Below, piece after piece: positions 18,696-27,600 of a stretch of 64,000 nt of DNA. The stretch covers positions 1,302,001-1,366,000 of the forward strand of contig NZ_CP089593.1 of the NCBI RefSeq assembly GCF_021249405.1. Direction: 5' to 3'. The position numbers and the translations under genes were made by a program. The number at the start of each line of letters is the position of its first letter. Position 1 is the first letter of the stretch. The notes under the pieces were generated by a model. It worked only from the letters and a program-made list of their open reading frames with translations. It was not told the DNA's origin and made no database searches. This DNA comes from Halobacterium zhouii. Lineage in GTDB: Archaea; Halobacteriota; Halobacteria; Halobacteriales; Halobacteriaceae.

Positions 18696-19538
18696 TCAAT
18701 CTCGTCCACTATCTCCTTCATCGCTCTGCTCTCCGAGAACCGCGAGTGGTCTTGCTTCTTGCTGGTAATTTGCGTACGTTTGTTCAGCCCACTCCCGCAC
18801 ATCCGCCGAATCAGTTTCAAGTAGGGCACGAGGCACGCCCTCATCGTCCTCCGCACCGATCTGTACAGTATCGTCGAGAATACCGAGGTAGTACGGGATC
18901 GTCCCCTCGTACACGAACACGTTGTGACCGCCAGACGCTATCTGTTCTTCAAACAAATCTCTGTAGCGGGCGTTCGCGTTTATCGTTTCTTCAATGCCTG
19001 GTTCAACCACCGATTCAAAAATCGCGTCTCCGTTGAGTATGCGTGTTCGGACCTCCTCCAGCGGTTGTTGTCCCATCACCGAGAGGAAAATCCGAGCCCT
19101 TTCTGTCTGTTTAATCTTTTTCACATGTTCTTGTACAGGAGCGTATGGGTCGTTTGTCGTCGAACAAGTGATCTCCGCGTCCGCAAGCAACCGAAGATCA
19201 AGATCAAATTCGTCCGAGGGCAGCCATTTCAAAAACGGTTGGAGTCGCTTCGTTATTCGGACAGTATCCATCACTTCAGAGAACGATTCCGCGACTACCT
19301 CACCCGCACAAGTAAGCGTGTACGTACCCTGACTTGAGGCTTGAACCCATCCTCGCTCTTCTAACGTTTCGAGATTTCGGACAAGGGTCGTTCGAACCAT
19401 GTCGAACTGGTTCTGAAGGGTCTGCTTTTCGATCGTGCCTGCCTCTCGAATCGCCTCCAACAGGCGAACGCGGTTCGGCGATCGGGCTAAAAACTCAATC
19501 TCTTCTACCACCCTCTGTTCCTCGCTAACACCACTCAT
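18696..19538 (-). CDS. FilR1-type winged-helix transcriptional regulator
   Basis: This 280-residue protein starts with MSGVSEEQRVVEEIEFLARS and has an N-terminal winged helix (residues about 12-75; RVRLLEAI, then MVRTTLVRNLETLEERGW as recognition helix). The C-terminal half, with YYLGILDDTVQIGAED and a final WAEQTYANYQQEA, follows the pattern of the FilR1/DUF1724 domain of archaeal regulators such as MsvR and FilR1 relatives. It probably binds DNA as a dimer and senses an unknown ligand. It reads toward the PaaK-like operon, from which it is separated by 330 bases, so a regulatory link is possible but not shown. Confidence 0.72.
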   Translation of the reverse strand: MSGVSEEQRVVEEIEFLARSPNRVRLLEAIREAGTIEKQTLQNQFDMVRTTLVRNLETLEERGWVQASSQGTYTLTCAGEVVAESFSEVMDTVRITKRLQPFLKWLPSDEFDLDLRLLADAEITCSTTNDPYAPVQEHVKKIKQTERARIFLSVMGQQPLEEVRTRILNGDAIFESVVEPGIEETINANARYRDLFEEQIASGGHNVFVYEGTIPYYLGILDDTVQIGAEDDEGVPRALLETDSADVREWAEQTYANYQQEARPLAVLGEQSDEGDSGRD

Positions 19539-19901
19539 ACTCTAGTGATATTGTGCGATAATCCATAAGCGTGTGCGTGGGTCGCACAACGTCCATCCAG
19601 GAACCGTCGTTGACAATATCTCGCAAACAGCCTGTTCTCGTAGTTACGAAAGCAAAGTTGATAGCAGAACACCAATCCGTATACTCGGCCGACGCCGACG
19701 GAACCTAAACAAAACCGTTGACCTAAATCGTCGCGTCCGCGTTAGAGACATCGTCAAGTTTCCCCAAGCATTCAACGTGGGAATAATTCCGCCGGAGACG
19801 ACCTCAGTGAGGAGAACTGGGTCAAAGATTCCTTTCGCAACCACCTCGAGATCGCGCTATCATCTATAGCCAACAATCGGCATACTGGGGAAACTGATGG
19901 T

Positions 19902-19926
19902 TTGAAACAGGGTAACCCTGTTTCAA
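19902..19926. promoter_or_regulatory. Perfect 11-bp inverted repeat (candidate operator)
   Basis: The arms ttgaaacaggg (19902-19912) and ccctgtttcaa (19916-19926) are exact complements with a three-base spacer. The spacer is too short for a good hairpin loop, so a dimeric protein site is more likely than a terminator. It lies about 120 bases upstream of the nucleotidyltransferase gene and 370 upstream of the FilR1-type regulator. Confidence 0.45.
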
Positions 19927-20015
19927 GATTTGCACAGCGTCGTACTCTCGTACAAGTCAGATCACCAGACCCGGTTAACACTCTGTGTATTGGAAGACCG
20001 GTTTTAGCTATCCGG

Positions 20016-20026
20016 TTTTTATATTT
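20016..20026 (+). promoter_or_regulatory. TATA box for the HTH-nucleotidyltransferase gene
   Basis: The block ttttatatttt ends 19 bases before the ATG at 20045 and is centred about 24 bases upstream. That matches leaderless haloarchaeal transcription. Confidence 0.5.
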
Positions 20027-20044
20027 TGAGCCGTATCATAGCGT

Positions 20045-20740
20045 ATGAGCCATCAAGCGGAATTAGACGATGCTCAAAACACCTCGATATCCCTCTCGAT
20101 ACCCGCCCCAAACCAGGAATTATTCAAACACAAGGCGACCGACGATGTTCTCCTCTTTTTAACAAACCACCGGTTCAGTCGCTTCTCACTTCGCGAGGTC
20201 GCGAACCAAATCGGGCACGCCCAGCAGACCGTCCGCCGAGCCGCCGACACCCTCGTGGATAACGGACTCGTCGTCGAATCACCCGACGGTAATCAGCGAC
20301 TCGTCCAAATCAACCGGAGTCGGCTCTCGATTCCGGACGATCCGATTCTCCGCATCCCCCAGCCAGAGTTCCAAGCACCTACCAAAGCCGCCGTTGACGA
20401 GCTTGTTTCCCATCTAGACGGCGTCGTCGGTGTCATCCTCTACGGGAGTGTCGCCCGTGGCGAAGCTGACCGGCGCAGCGACATCGACCTCTGGGTGCTC
20501 ACCCAGGGAGAACGAACTGCAAACCAGCGGGAAGCACATGCCATCGCGCGTGACGTCGAAGGCATGGAGTTCGACGGGAACCGGTACGCCTACGACATCG
20601 ACGTCGAAGCCGTCCAGGCGGTTCCAACGTATTTGGAGGACATCCAGGAAATCGTCGTCTCGGGCATCCCGGTTTACAAGACGGACAACTTCGAGATCGT
20701 CGAAAACCTCCTTCTTGAAGGAAGTGACGACAGTGAGTGA
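20045..20740 (+). CDS. HTH-nucleotidyltransferase fusion (MNT-type antitoxin-like)
   Basis: This 231-residue protein has a winged helix in the N-terminal half (FSLREVANQIGHAQQTVRRA, residues about 50-70) and a minimal nucleotidyltransferase core with GSVARGEADRRSDIDLWV near residue 138, the GSxxRG...SDxDL motif that places two catalytic aspartates. In MNT-HEPN toxin-antitoxin pairs such proteins AMPylate and silence a HEPN ribonuclease encoded next door. Here the next frame starts by overlap at 20733 but stops after eight codons, so no HEPN partner is encoded. The fused HTH points to DNA binding or autoregulation. Confidence 0.78.
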   Translation: MSHQAELDDAQNTSISLSIPAPNQELFKHKATDDVLLFLTNHRFSRFSLREVANQIGHAQQTVRRAADTLVDNGLVVESPDGNQRLVQINRSRLSIPDDPILRIPQPEFQAPTKAAVDELVSHLDGVVGVILYGSVARGEADRRSDIDLWVLTQGERTANQREAHAIARDVEGMEFDGNRYAYDIDVEAVQAVPTYLEDIQEIVVSGIPVYKTDNFEIVENLLLEGSDDSE

Positions 20741-20759
20741 TATCTGGCCTGCAATTTAG
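20733..20759 (+). pseudogene. Eight-codon stub overlapping the nucleotidyltransferase stop
   Basis: A GTG at 20733 overlaps the 3' end of the nucleotidyltransferase gene, the position where a HEPN partner usually starts, and reads VSDIWPAI before TAG. It may be a leftover of a deleted partner gene. A chance overlap is equally possible. Confidence 0.25.
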
Positions 20760-20975
20760 GAGATTGATGGATCAGTCAATGCAATCGGTGGTGAGTCGGC
20801 TATTTCGAGAGTGTACGAATTGGCTAGCGTGTCGTATCTCATCCTCGTCTTCTTTGGCGGGGAGAGAAAAACCGCCGGGCCCGTTAAGTTCGCCATTCAC
20901 GCCCTGTAAGTGAGATTCTGCTCTTGGGATTGTTTATTGTGCCCCACATGGGTGGAGGCTGTAAATTAGTCTCCA

Positions 20976-21389
20976 TTGTCTCATGAATTCGCGAAAATTT
21001 CAACGCCAAAGCGAACTGCGGTGGAAAAAGACCATGAGGAACTATTGATGACGACTGATGTCGATTTCGACTCGGTCGCTGTCTTCTCCCTTCTCGGGAA
21101 CAGACGGCGATTACTCATCGTTGGATATCTCTCCCTGTTCGAGGAAGGTACTTCAGTGGAGGTTCGGCACCTTGCCCGCGTTGTTCGCGGAGTCGAGTTG
21201 GGGAAGCCACCACGGTTGGTGAGCTCTAATGATTACGAATCAGCCTACAACTCCCTCATCCAGACTCACCTCCCAAAACTCGCAGCGCACAATGTTGTCG
21301 AGTACGATGCCTCGCGTAAGACGCTCTCACCGACACATCGTATTGCTCAATGCGCACTCCTGGCGCAAATCACTCACTACCTCAACTGA
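20976..21389 (+). CDS. Small haloarchaeal winged-helix protein (DUF7344-like)
   Basis: This is at most 137 residues; the ATG at 21048 (MTTDVDFDSVAVFSLLGN) would give 113 and fits the family better. The segment SVAVFSLLGNRRRLLIVGYL, then VEVRHLARVV and a final YNSLIQTHLPKLAAHNVVEYD, is the pattern of short haloarchaeal winged-helix proteins related to DUF7344. A DNA-binding regulator is likely, with target unknown. It is followed after 24 bases by a small unknown gene, so the two may be co-transcribed. Confidence 0.65.
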   Translation: MSHEFAKISTPKRTAVEKDHEELLMTTDVDFDSVAVFSLLGNRRRLLIVGYLSLFEEGTSVEVRHLARVVRGVELGKPPRLVSSNDYESAYNSLIQTHLPKLAAHNVVEYDASRKTLSPTHRIAQCALLAQITHYLN

Positions 21390-21413
21390 CGTGGTTTTCA
21401 GCGCTACCAATAT

Positions 21414-21701
21414 ATGCCTGAAGATGATTCCTCCACTATGAACCGAATCACGCAGACGACTCGACTTGACCGTGTCGAGCATATTCTCGGCAGCGGTACT
21501 GGCACTCTCGACTTCGCTATCGAAGGACAGACTGCGTATCATACCTGGGAAGGCGAAGAAGATGATAACTGGGACGTCCAGGGCATCGACTCTATCAAGA
21601 ACGCGGACGAGGACCGTTTTCTCATCTATCCCGAGGGCGAGTACTTCATGTGCGAGATTGATGTCGATCGTGGTGTCGTTCGCTGTCGATGCGACGAATA
21701 G
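21414..21701 (+). CDS. Small acidic hypothetical protein
   Basis: Up to 95 residues, with ATGs at 21414 and 21438 as possible starts. The composition is strongly acidic (EGEEDDNWDVQ) and the C-terminus has a CRCDE pair of cysteines and GVVRCRC. No family is recognised. It follows the winged-helix gene closely and is the last plus-strand gene before the CARF regulator. Confidence 0.5.
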   Translation: MPEDDSSTMNRITQTTRLDRVEHILGSGTGTLDFAIEGQTAYHTWEGEEDDNWDVQGIDSIKNADEDRFLIYPEGEYFMCEIDVDRGVVRCRCDE

Positions 21702-21962
21702 TCGCTATTTGCTTGCCTCGTACTCAGTCCTAACGGCCCAGTCACGGTAGAATGCCCTCCACCGATTCACCGAAAGTCGATACTGGTCGATGTCGCCAGC
21801 GGCTCCACTAGATTGCCGTTCCAAGCCCCATACCGTGACAATTGAGCGGTAGGCCATACTAGCACCGTATATACGCTTAACGCCCCTATTATCGTTGGAC
21901 GGCTAGTCTAATAATGCAATTTCCCCAGTTCTGTCAGAAAGGAACGGTGTCCAGTCTATGAC
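21702..21962. other. Intergenic stretch, convergent side
   Basis: These 261 bases lie between the small acidic ORF and the end of the convergent CARF regulator. I see no gene, tRNA or clear hairpin in them. Confidence 0.4.
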
Positions 21963-22619
21963 TCACATCGGGCTATTCGCTCGGGAGATGAGCAGTCGTC
22001 CTGTCGGGGTTACTTCGACGACTTTTGTCTTGCCGTGTGTTTCCGACGTGACGAGTCCGTGTCGCTCGAGGAGTTTCACGTGTCGGGTCACCGTACTCTT
22101 TGAGACGTTAACGGCGGCAGTGATATCAGTGAGCGAAACAGGAGTGTCAAGTCCACGAATTGTATCGAGTGTCGACTTGGCCTGGGCGGGTGCGTTCGCA
22201 GTGAGATCCGGCAAGGTTCGCTCGCGGACTTCACCGTCGATATCGCTGAACTGGTAACTCGCGTGAATCTGGTTCGTTTGTGAGAGGGCGGCAACAGTGA
22301 GTGGGAGAAAGATGTCGCGGGCACCGCCACCGAAAATGATGACAACCTCCCCGCCGGCAGCGTCGATGAGTGAACCACAGATTCCAATCGCGGTCTCGAA
22401 GTCGTCGTGTGGGACCTTAGTCGTCTCAACCTCAACACTAGGTTCTATCTGTTCGACCATCCGACGAACATCGTCGATCGCTTGTGCACCGCGACTATCG
22501 TCCGTCGTGGTTGTCGGAATGAGCAGGTTGATACGTGTCTCGCGCTCAATCCCTTGACTGAGGATGGGGCGTGTCACCCGGGTACTATCGTAACCAATTG
22601 GAGCGATGTATGTTCGCAT
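21963..22619 (-). CDS. CARF-winged-helix regulator (Csa3-like)
   Basis: The ATG at 22619 gives 218 residues. The N-terminal half (MRTYIAPIGYDSTRVTRPIL, then VVIIFGGGARDIFLPL at about 93-107) matches the CARF domain of Csa3-type CRISPR regulators, with the glycine-rich loop where a cyclic oligoadenylate or related nucleotide binds. The C-terminal half (residues about 155-210; SLTDITAAVNVSKSTVTRHV) is a winged helix. Csa3 proteins sense a cyclic nucleotide and switch transcription. There is no CRISPR array or cas gene here. It is divergent from the large restriction-type operon starting near 22843, which is its likely target. Confidence 0.78.
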   Translation of the reverse strand: MRTYIAPIGYDSTRVTRPILSQGIERETRINLLIPTTTTDDSRGAQAIDDVRRMVEQIEPSVEVETTKVPHDDFETAIGICGSLIDAAGGEVVIIFGGGARDIFLPLTVAALSQTNQIHASYQFSDIDGEVRERTLPDLTANAPAQAKSTLDTIRGLDTPVSLTDITAAVNVSKSTVTRHVKLLERHGLVTSETHGKTKVVEVTPTGRLLISRANSPM

Positions 22620-22842
22620 TATCCTGTTCCACCTCCGCCATCCACATATCACTGTTGCGTAGCTGTGAAACAGTCCTGAGGAGATCAGGAACGTTGTTTC
22701 GCCCTACCCTTCCGATATTAGCAACCACCCTCGGCAAAGAATTATCCCACTCCCACACCAATCGGAATTTATGAAGCGGTTGTCTGTCTTCGACCTGTTT
22801 CTGCAATAGAGGTGTTATGATAGATAGGACTAATACGGGAGG
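22620..22842. promoter_or_regulatory. Divergent promoter region between CARF regulator and restriction operon
   Basis: This 223-base region should hold both promoters. A weak TATA-like ttatgatag lies near 22815-22823, about 24 bases before the GTG at 22843, and a weak gatatgtgg (minus) lies about 28 bases upstream of the regulator's ATG. Operators for the CARF protein would be expected here, but I see no clear palindrome. Confidence 0.4.
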
Positions 22843-23796
22843 GTGATACCTGTTTTCACGAATCACCATGCAGAGGGGGATGATCCGACTGTGACTGAAC
22901 CGCACCAGCGCGATTCGAATCAGGAGACTAGCCCTGGATTTAAGAGACCTCAATCGCCACCGGTACGCGTGCCCAATTCCGCCGTGACTGAGGATATCCT
23001 ACGAACAAGAACGTCGACAGTCGTCATACGAGATCCACAACTCCAGAAACGCGCACAACACGCACGTGCCCAACTCCGTAGCATTCCGTTGTTCGACGAA
23101 CTTGGCGTCGACACTATCGTTCACGCAGACGTATACGACAACGATTTCAAACTCACAGACTACACTCATCGCTCCTCAGAAGACCTCCTCAACACCGTCG
23201 ACGATGTCGAGTTCCCACTCGTCCACATCACAACTCAACAGGGTATCGAGGAGCACGGCGAAGAGGAACTCGTCCACGAACTACTCAAACGGTCTGCCGA
23301 AGAACAGAAGCGTTACATCCTCGTCACTGACACGACATCTCCACGCCTCCCGACGTATATACAGAAACCTGGGCGGTCGCTTGTCGACGACTACGACGTT
23401 GCCGTGAGAGACTACGAAACTCTCTCAACACAGTACCTGGAGGACCACGTTGACTCCGCACTCCCCGCATCACAGACGCGCAACCTCCACTATCACCGTG
23501 CGTCTGAACACCACAAGCAGCACGACGCACCCGCGGACACTCTCGAGAACATTTTCGACTACACGCGTGCCCCCTCAGGTAGCCCTGTCTGGGAGTCGCT
23601 CTACTACTTCATCGAACACGACCTCGAGAACGTCCTCGACGACTATTCCGAGCGCATCCGTGAAGCACTCCGATCGTGGACAGAGCGCGGAGAAACGCAA
23701 GACGTGGCAAACCAAATGCTCGACGCTCTGCGCGTTTGCGAGTTTGAAAAAGCACAACTTGAGGCGTACCAGCAGACCAACCCCGGCCTTCGCTGA
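22843..23796 (+). CDS. Unknown protein, first gene of the Dpd-like restriction operon
   Basis: At most 317 residues from a GTG at 22843; a GTG at 22891 (VTEPHQRDS) is an alternative start, and the weak TATA block favours the first. No known motif is visible. The centre has alternating strands (DTIVHADVYD, FPLVHITTQQ, RYILVTDT) and the end a helical, arginine/glutamate-rich stretch (DDYSERIREALRSWTERGE). Its position, two bases before the next gene and directly divergent from the CARF regulator, ties it to the operon. It could be a system-specific factor with no bacterial counterpart; no function is assigned. Confidence 0.7.
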   Translation: MIPVFTNHHAEGDDPTVTEPHQRDSNQETSPGFKRPQSPPVRVPNSAVTEDILRTRTSTVVIRDPQLQKRAQHARAQLRSIPLFDELGVDTIVHADVYDNDFKLTDYTHRSSEDLLNTVDDVEFPLVHITTQQGIEEHGEEELVHELLKRSAEEQKRYILVTDTTSPRLPTYIQKPGRSLVDDYDVAVRDYETLSTQYLEDHVDSALPASQTRNLHYHRASEHHKQHDAPADTLENIFDYTRAPSGSPVWESLYYFIEHDLENVLDDYSERIREALRSWTERGETQDVANQMLDALRVCEFEKAQLEAYQQTNPGLR

Positions 23797-23798
23797 CC

Positions 23799-24662
23799 AT
23801 GACTGACTACCAGTATGCAACGAATAAACCAGGCCGAATTCTCATCAACTACAACACCGTTCGTACAGCGGAGCTAAAAACCATCTACGAATCGATGGTC
23901 AGCGACCGCACGGTGCAGAATATCGACGCGGACTTCGCTCACGAGAACGAGGAGAACGTTCACGATTGCATCGATTTCCTTCACGCGATTGACCTCCTCG
24001 AGCGCGATGGCGACGACCGTGTGGTCTCGCCGCTCAATCGAGACGTATTCCCCGACCTTCCGTTTGAAGCACGCGTTCTCCATCATCTCCGCCAGCAACA
24101 GTCGCCCAAGGATCATCTCACCCGAATCCATAACATCGCTCTCGAAACCGCCAATCGGTCGGTCACTCTCGATGTGCTCCTTCCGCAGGTGAAAGGAAGC
24201 CTCGACGGGTACGACTTCTCGTGGAACGAGACGAAACTCCGCATGTGGCGAGCACTCAGTACACAACTTGGAGTAGTCTCCGAAACTAAAACGCGGAGCG
24301 TGATTCTAAGTCCGTGTCGCCGCCTCCTCTATGACCTCCTCGCACTCCACGAGCAACGGAAAGAGACGGCCGACCTGTACAGCGCACTCTCGTGGATCGA
24401 GGAGAGCTTCTTCAACGTCTTCGAGACGACGACCGGCTCACCGCGAGTGCATCCTGCAATCTCGGATGTCCTTCAGAATATGGAGTCCGAAGACGTTCTC
24501 GAGTTCCAGGGGATGTCGGACGCAAAGAGCGAAGTTACACTACCTGAATCCGTGCACACTCAGACCTCACGTTCGGTCAGCGTCTACGACCTCGAACCGA
24601 TGCCTGACTCGCCCGCCTACCAGTACCCGCTCGCGCAGTTCGAACAGGTGATTACGCAATGA
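23799..24662 (+). CDS. Winged-helix-like protein at the DpdG position
   Basis: This 287-residue protein starts with MTDYQYATNKPGRILINYNT and has a helix-rich N-terminus with HDCIDFLHAIDLLERDGDDRVV (residues about 50-71), which reads like the wing of a winged helix. Length (about 290) and position before a roughly 1,100-residue ATPase match the DpdG-DpdH order as I remember it; sequence similarity to DpdG cannot be tested here. It overlaps the ATPase gene by ATGA, indicating translational coupling. A regulatory or adaptor role is inference. Confidence 0.6.
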   Translation: MTDYQYATNKPGRILINYNTVRTAELKTIYESMVSDRTVQNIDADFAHENEENVHDCIDFLHAIDLLERDGDDRVVSPLNRDVFPDLPFEARVLHHLRQQQSPKDHLTRIHNIALETANRSVTLDVLLPQVKGSLDGYDFSWNETKLRMWRALSTQLGVVSETKTRSVILSPCRRLLYDLLALHEQRKETADLYSALSWIEESFFNVFETTTGSPRVHPAISDVLQNMESEDVLEFQGMSDAKSEVTLPESVHTQTSRSVSVYDLEPMPDSPAYQYPLAQFEQVITQ

Positions 24663-27600
24663 GTTCGATGCCAAAACTTTGGGACGACAGCGTCGTCCGC
24701 GACTACCTGACACCAGAAGCCCACCAGAAATCACGCGACCAGTTCCTCAAAACGCACATCGATATCGACAAGATTCGAGCGGACTACCTCTTCCCCCACG
24801 AGGGGGCCGACGAGTTCGTCACTCAAGAGGAGTTCCGCGATTCCATCCTCAAATCTAACATCGATGACGACAACCGGATTTTCATCCTCCGTGGCGAAAC
24901 AGGGAGTGGGAAGAGCCAACTTTGCCAGTGGCTCGAGTACCAGATTGGCGCTGAACCCGAGGAAGGAGATGAGACCCACATCGCGCTCCATGTCTCCCGC
25001 AGTAAGACGGGGATTGGCGACATTCTCGACATCATCTCCGGGCCGATCGATACCGACGTCACGGTGAGCAACGTCTCCGACCTCGACCCTGAGAAGGTCG
25101 CGGATGCGATCATCACCACGCTTCAGGCGTTCGGCGCTGGAATGGAACAGTTCAGCGAGGACGAGATCGAGGCTCTCACCGCGGACCGCTCGAACTCGCC
25201 TGATCTTCGGACAATCCTTAAGCGAAATATCGACCAGTATCAGGAGTCAGCGTCGAGCGAGGGAGAAAAGCGGATGTCTGACCTCATCACGAAAAAAGAC
25301 TACAAGGACCTCTCGATGGCCGCGTTCGGGTCAGTGCAGGGTGCCGAAACGCTCTTCCCCGCACTACAGAGCCAGGTCCACGAGATTCTCTCCCGAAACC
25401 TCGGTGTCGAAGATTTCCAGGGGAAACTCGAAGAACTCTCCGAGGAATACAAGGAACGCGGCCTCCGGCCAGTGCTTATCTGCGAGGACCTCACGACATT
25501 CACGGTCCTCAAGGAGCAGCTCCTTGACCACATCTTCCAACTGGACAGCGGTCACTATGACGTCGTGCTTGGCTGGACGTCGGGTTGGGAGAAGGACGAC
25601 CTCTCCCGCGCGCTCGGTACCAGTCAAGGAATCAGTACGTACATGGAGGATCGAGCGGAGGGCTACCTCAGTACGACGGACGAAGACGGTCGGGCGTACT
25701 TCCTCGACGACGACATCACGGTCAAACTTGCCCGGAAGTACATGTCGACCATCATTGAGGAATCGGAGAGCGACTCGTCGCTCTCCGATGATGTCCTCGA
25801 GGCATTCGATGGACTATACCCGTTCAACGAGACCTTCATTGAAGAGTCATACAACCACCTTATTCAGGATGGTAATAAGCGCCGTACGCCTCGCCTCTTG
25901 CTGATGCGAGTCATTCGGGAGTGTCTCAGCTCGACTGTCCCACCCTTCGAGGCTATCGAGGATAACCCGTACGTCGAACCGTTCCCCTCCCCAGTTGATC
26001 TCTCGTACTCGGACAGCCTCCAGCAACTCGGCAAGTGGTACGGGAGCGCAACGACGGATCGCCGCCTTCGCGTCCGCGGCCAAATCGCGGACACGTTCGA
26101 TATTTCTCTCACAGACGTCGATGTCGACGACGACTGGGCTTACTTCCAAGCGGACGTCCCTTCCCCTACACTTAATCTCGGTGTTAGTGAGGGGAACCTC
26201 CATCCCAGCGAATACATCACGCTACGGGCAACACTTGACGGGCGGGGCGAAGACGCTGTCACCATTCGTCGCGACAGCGAAGATCTTGCGACAACCGACG
26301 AGGATGGTCTCGTCTCTGTTCGACTTCCGGACGAAGACGGAGATGTCACGTTCCAAGCCGAGAAAGACGGAACGATAGATACGACGACGGTAACTGTCGT
26401 CGATCCGGAGGGGGGAGACGACGAGGTAACAGTTTCGCTCACGACCAATCCAGAGGAACCGACCGTAAGTGATGAAGTCACCGTCACAGCGCGCGTGAAC
26501 GGTGAGCCGCGTAGTAGTGTGCGCGTTCTGGTCGATGGTCGTGAGCTCGGGGAAACCCGAAGTAACGGGAAGGTACACTTCAACGCCCCCGATTCCGACT
26601 CGGCTACTGTCGAGGCCGTCTACGACGACGTATCCGATGAGACTACGATCGATATCAAGAGTCCCGATATCCATATTCCCGTCGGCACGGATCTCGACTC
26701 GACGACAGTTAAGGAGTACCTCCTCCAGTATCGGGACTGGATCAAGGTCGGCGATACGTACGATAGTTCGACAGTCCTCCGAGAGGGGGCCGCTGGTGCT
26801 CTCAACGAGTGGCACGATCCGACGCTCCTCGGGAATTTAAACGCACGAAATGATGGGGTCCATGGTATCTACTACACACGAAGTTCCGATGTCCCTGTCT
26901 CCATTGTGGGCCCTGACGAGCGCAAGGGTCTGAGCTTCAATCTCGACTTCGGCGTCGAATACGACGATATCTACGAACCGCTGTTCTGGTACGGCATCAG
27001 TGAGTCCGGCGAGTTCCCTCAGGAGGACAAGTATGACCTCAACTATGACTTGCTCCGTGCGTGGACCGACAAGCAGGTTGCGGATTTTCGGGCCGAGATG
27101 CGCGCCGACATAGAGGGGTGCATCGACCCGATGACGCTCGAGGAATTCACCGTGCTCGCGCAGTTCCTCATCCTCAACGCGACGACTGGACGGCGTAAGG
27201 TTGAGGCTGACATGATGTTTGAGGAACCGCCTCAGCAAAATGACGACGATGTCTACGTTCCTGGTCTCCACCACAAGCAACCATCTGATCTACAGGACGC
27301 TACAAAGGGCCTTTTCAAGTCCCGAAAGGCGCCGTATAACCTCGCGCAGGGACTGTTCCTTCTCAAATCAAACGTCGTCGACCATCAACGTCTCTCAAAG
27401 GCGATTGAGAGCGTCTCGGAGAACCTGGACCGCTATCTACTACAGGCCATGCAAATCGACACTGCGGATCTCCCCAGTGCCTACCAAATCAGCACAACTC
27501 GTTCGACAGGCTACGGCGTCGACGACTTGTTCGATCGCGTGAAAAAATATGCGACAGCACTTGACAACATCTCGGCCGAGCAGAACGCCGCTCACGTCAC

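Larger units (their letters stand above)
19539..20044. other. Intergenic stretch between regulator and nucleotidyltransferase
   Basis: These 506 bases separate divergent genes. They contain the inverted repeat at 19902-19926 and a TATA-like block at 20016-20026, but no supported gene. Short ORFs here are basic rather than acidic and are not called. Confidence 0.45.
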
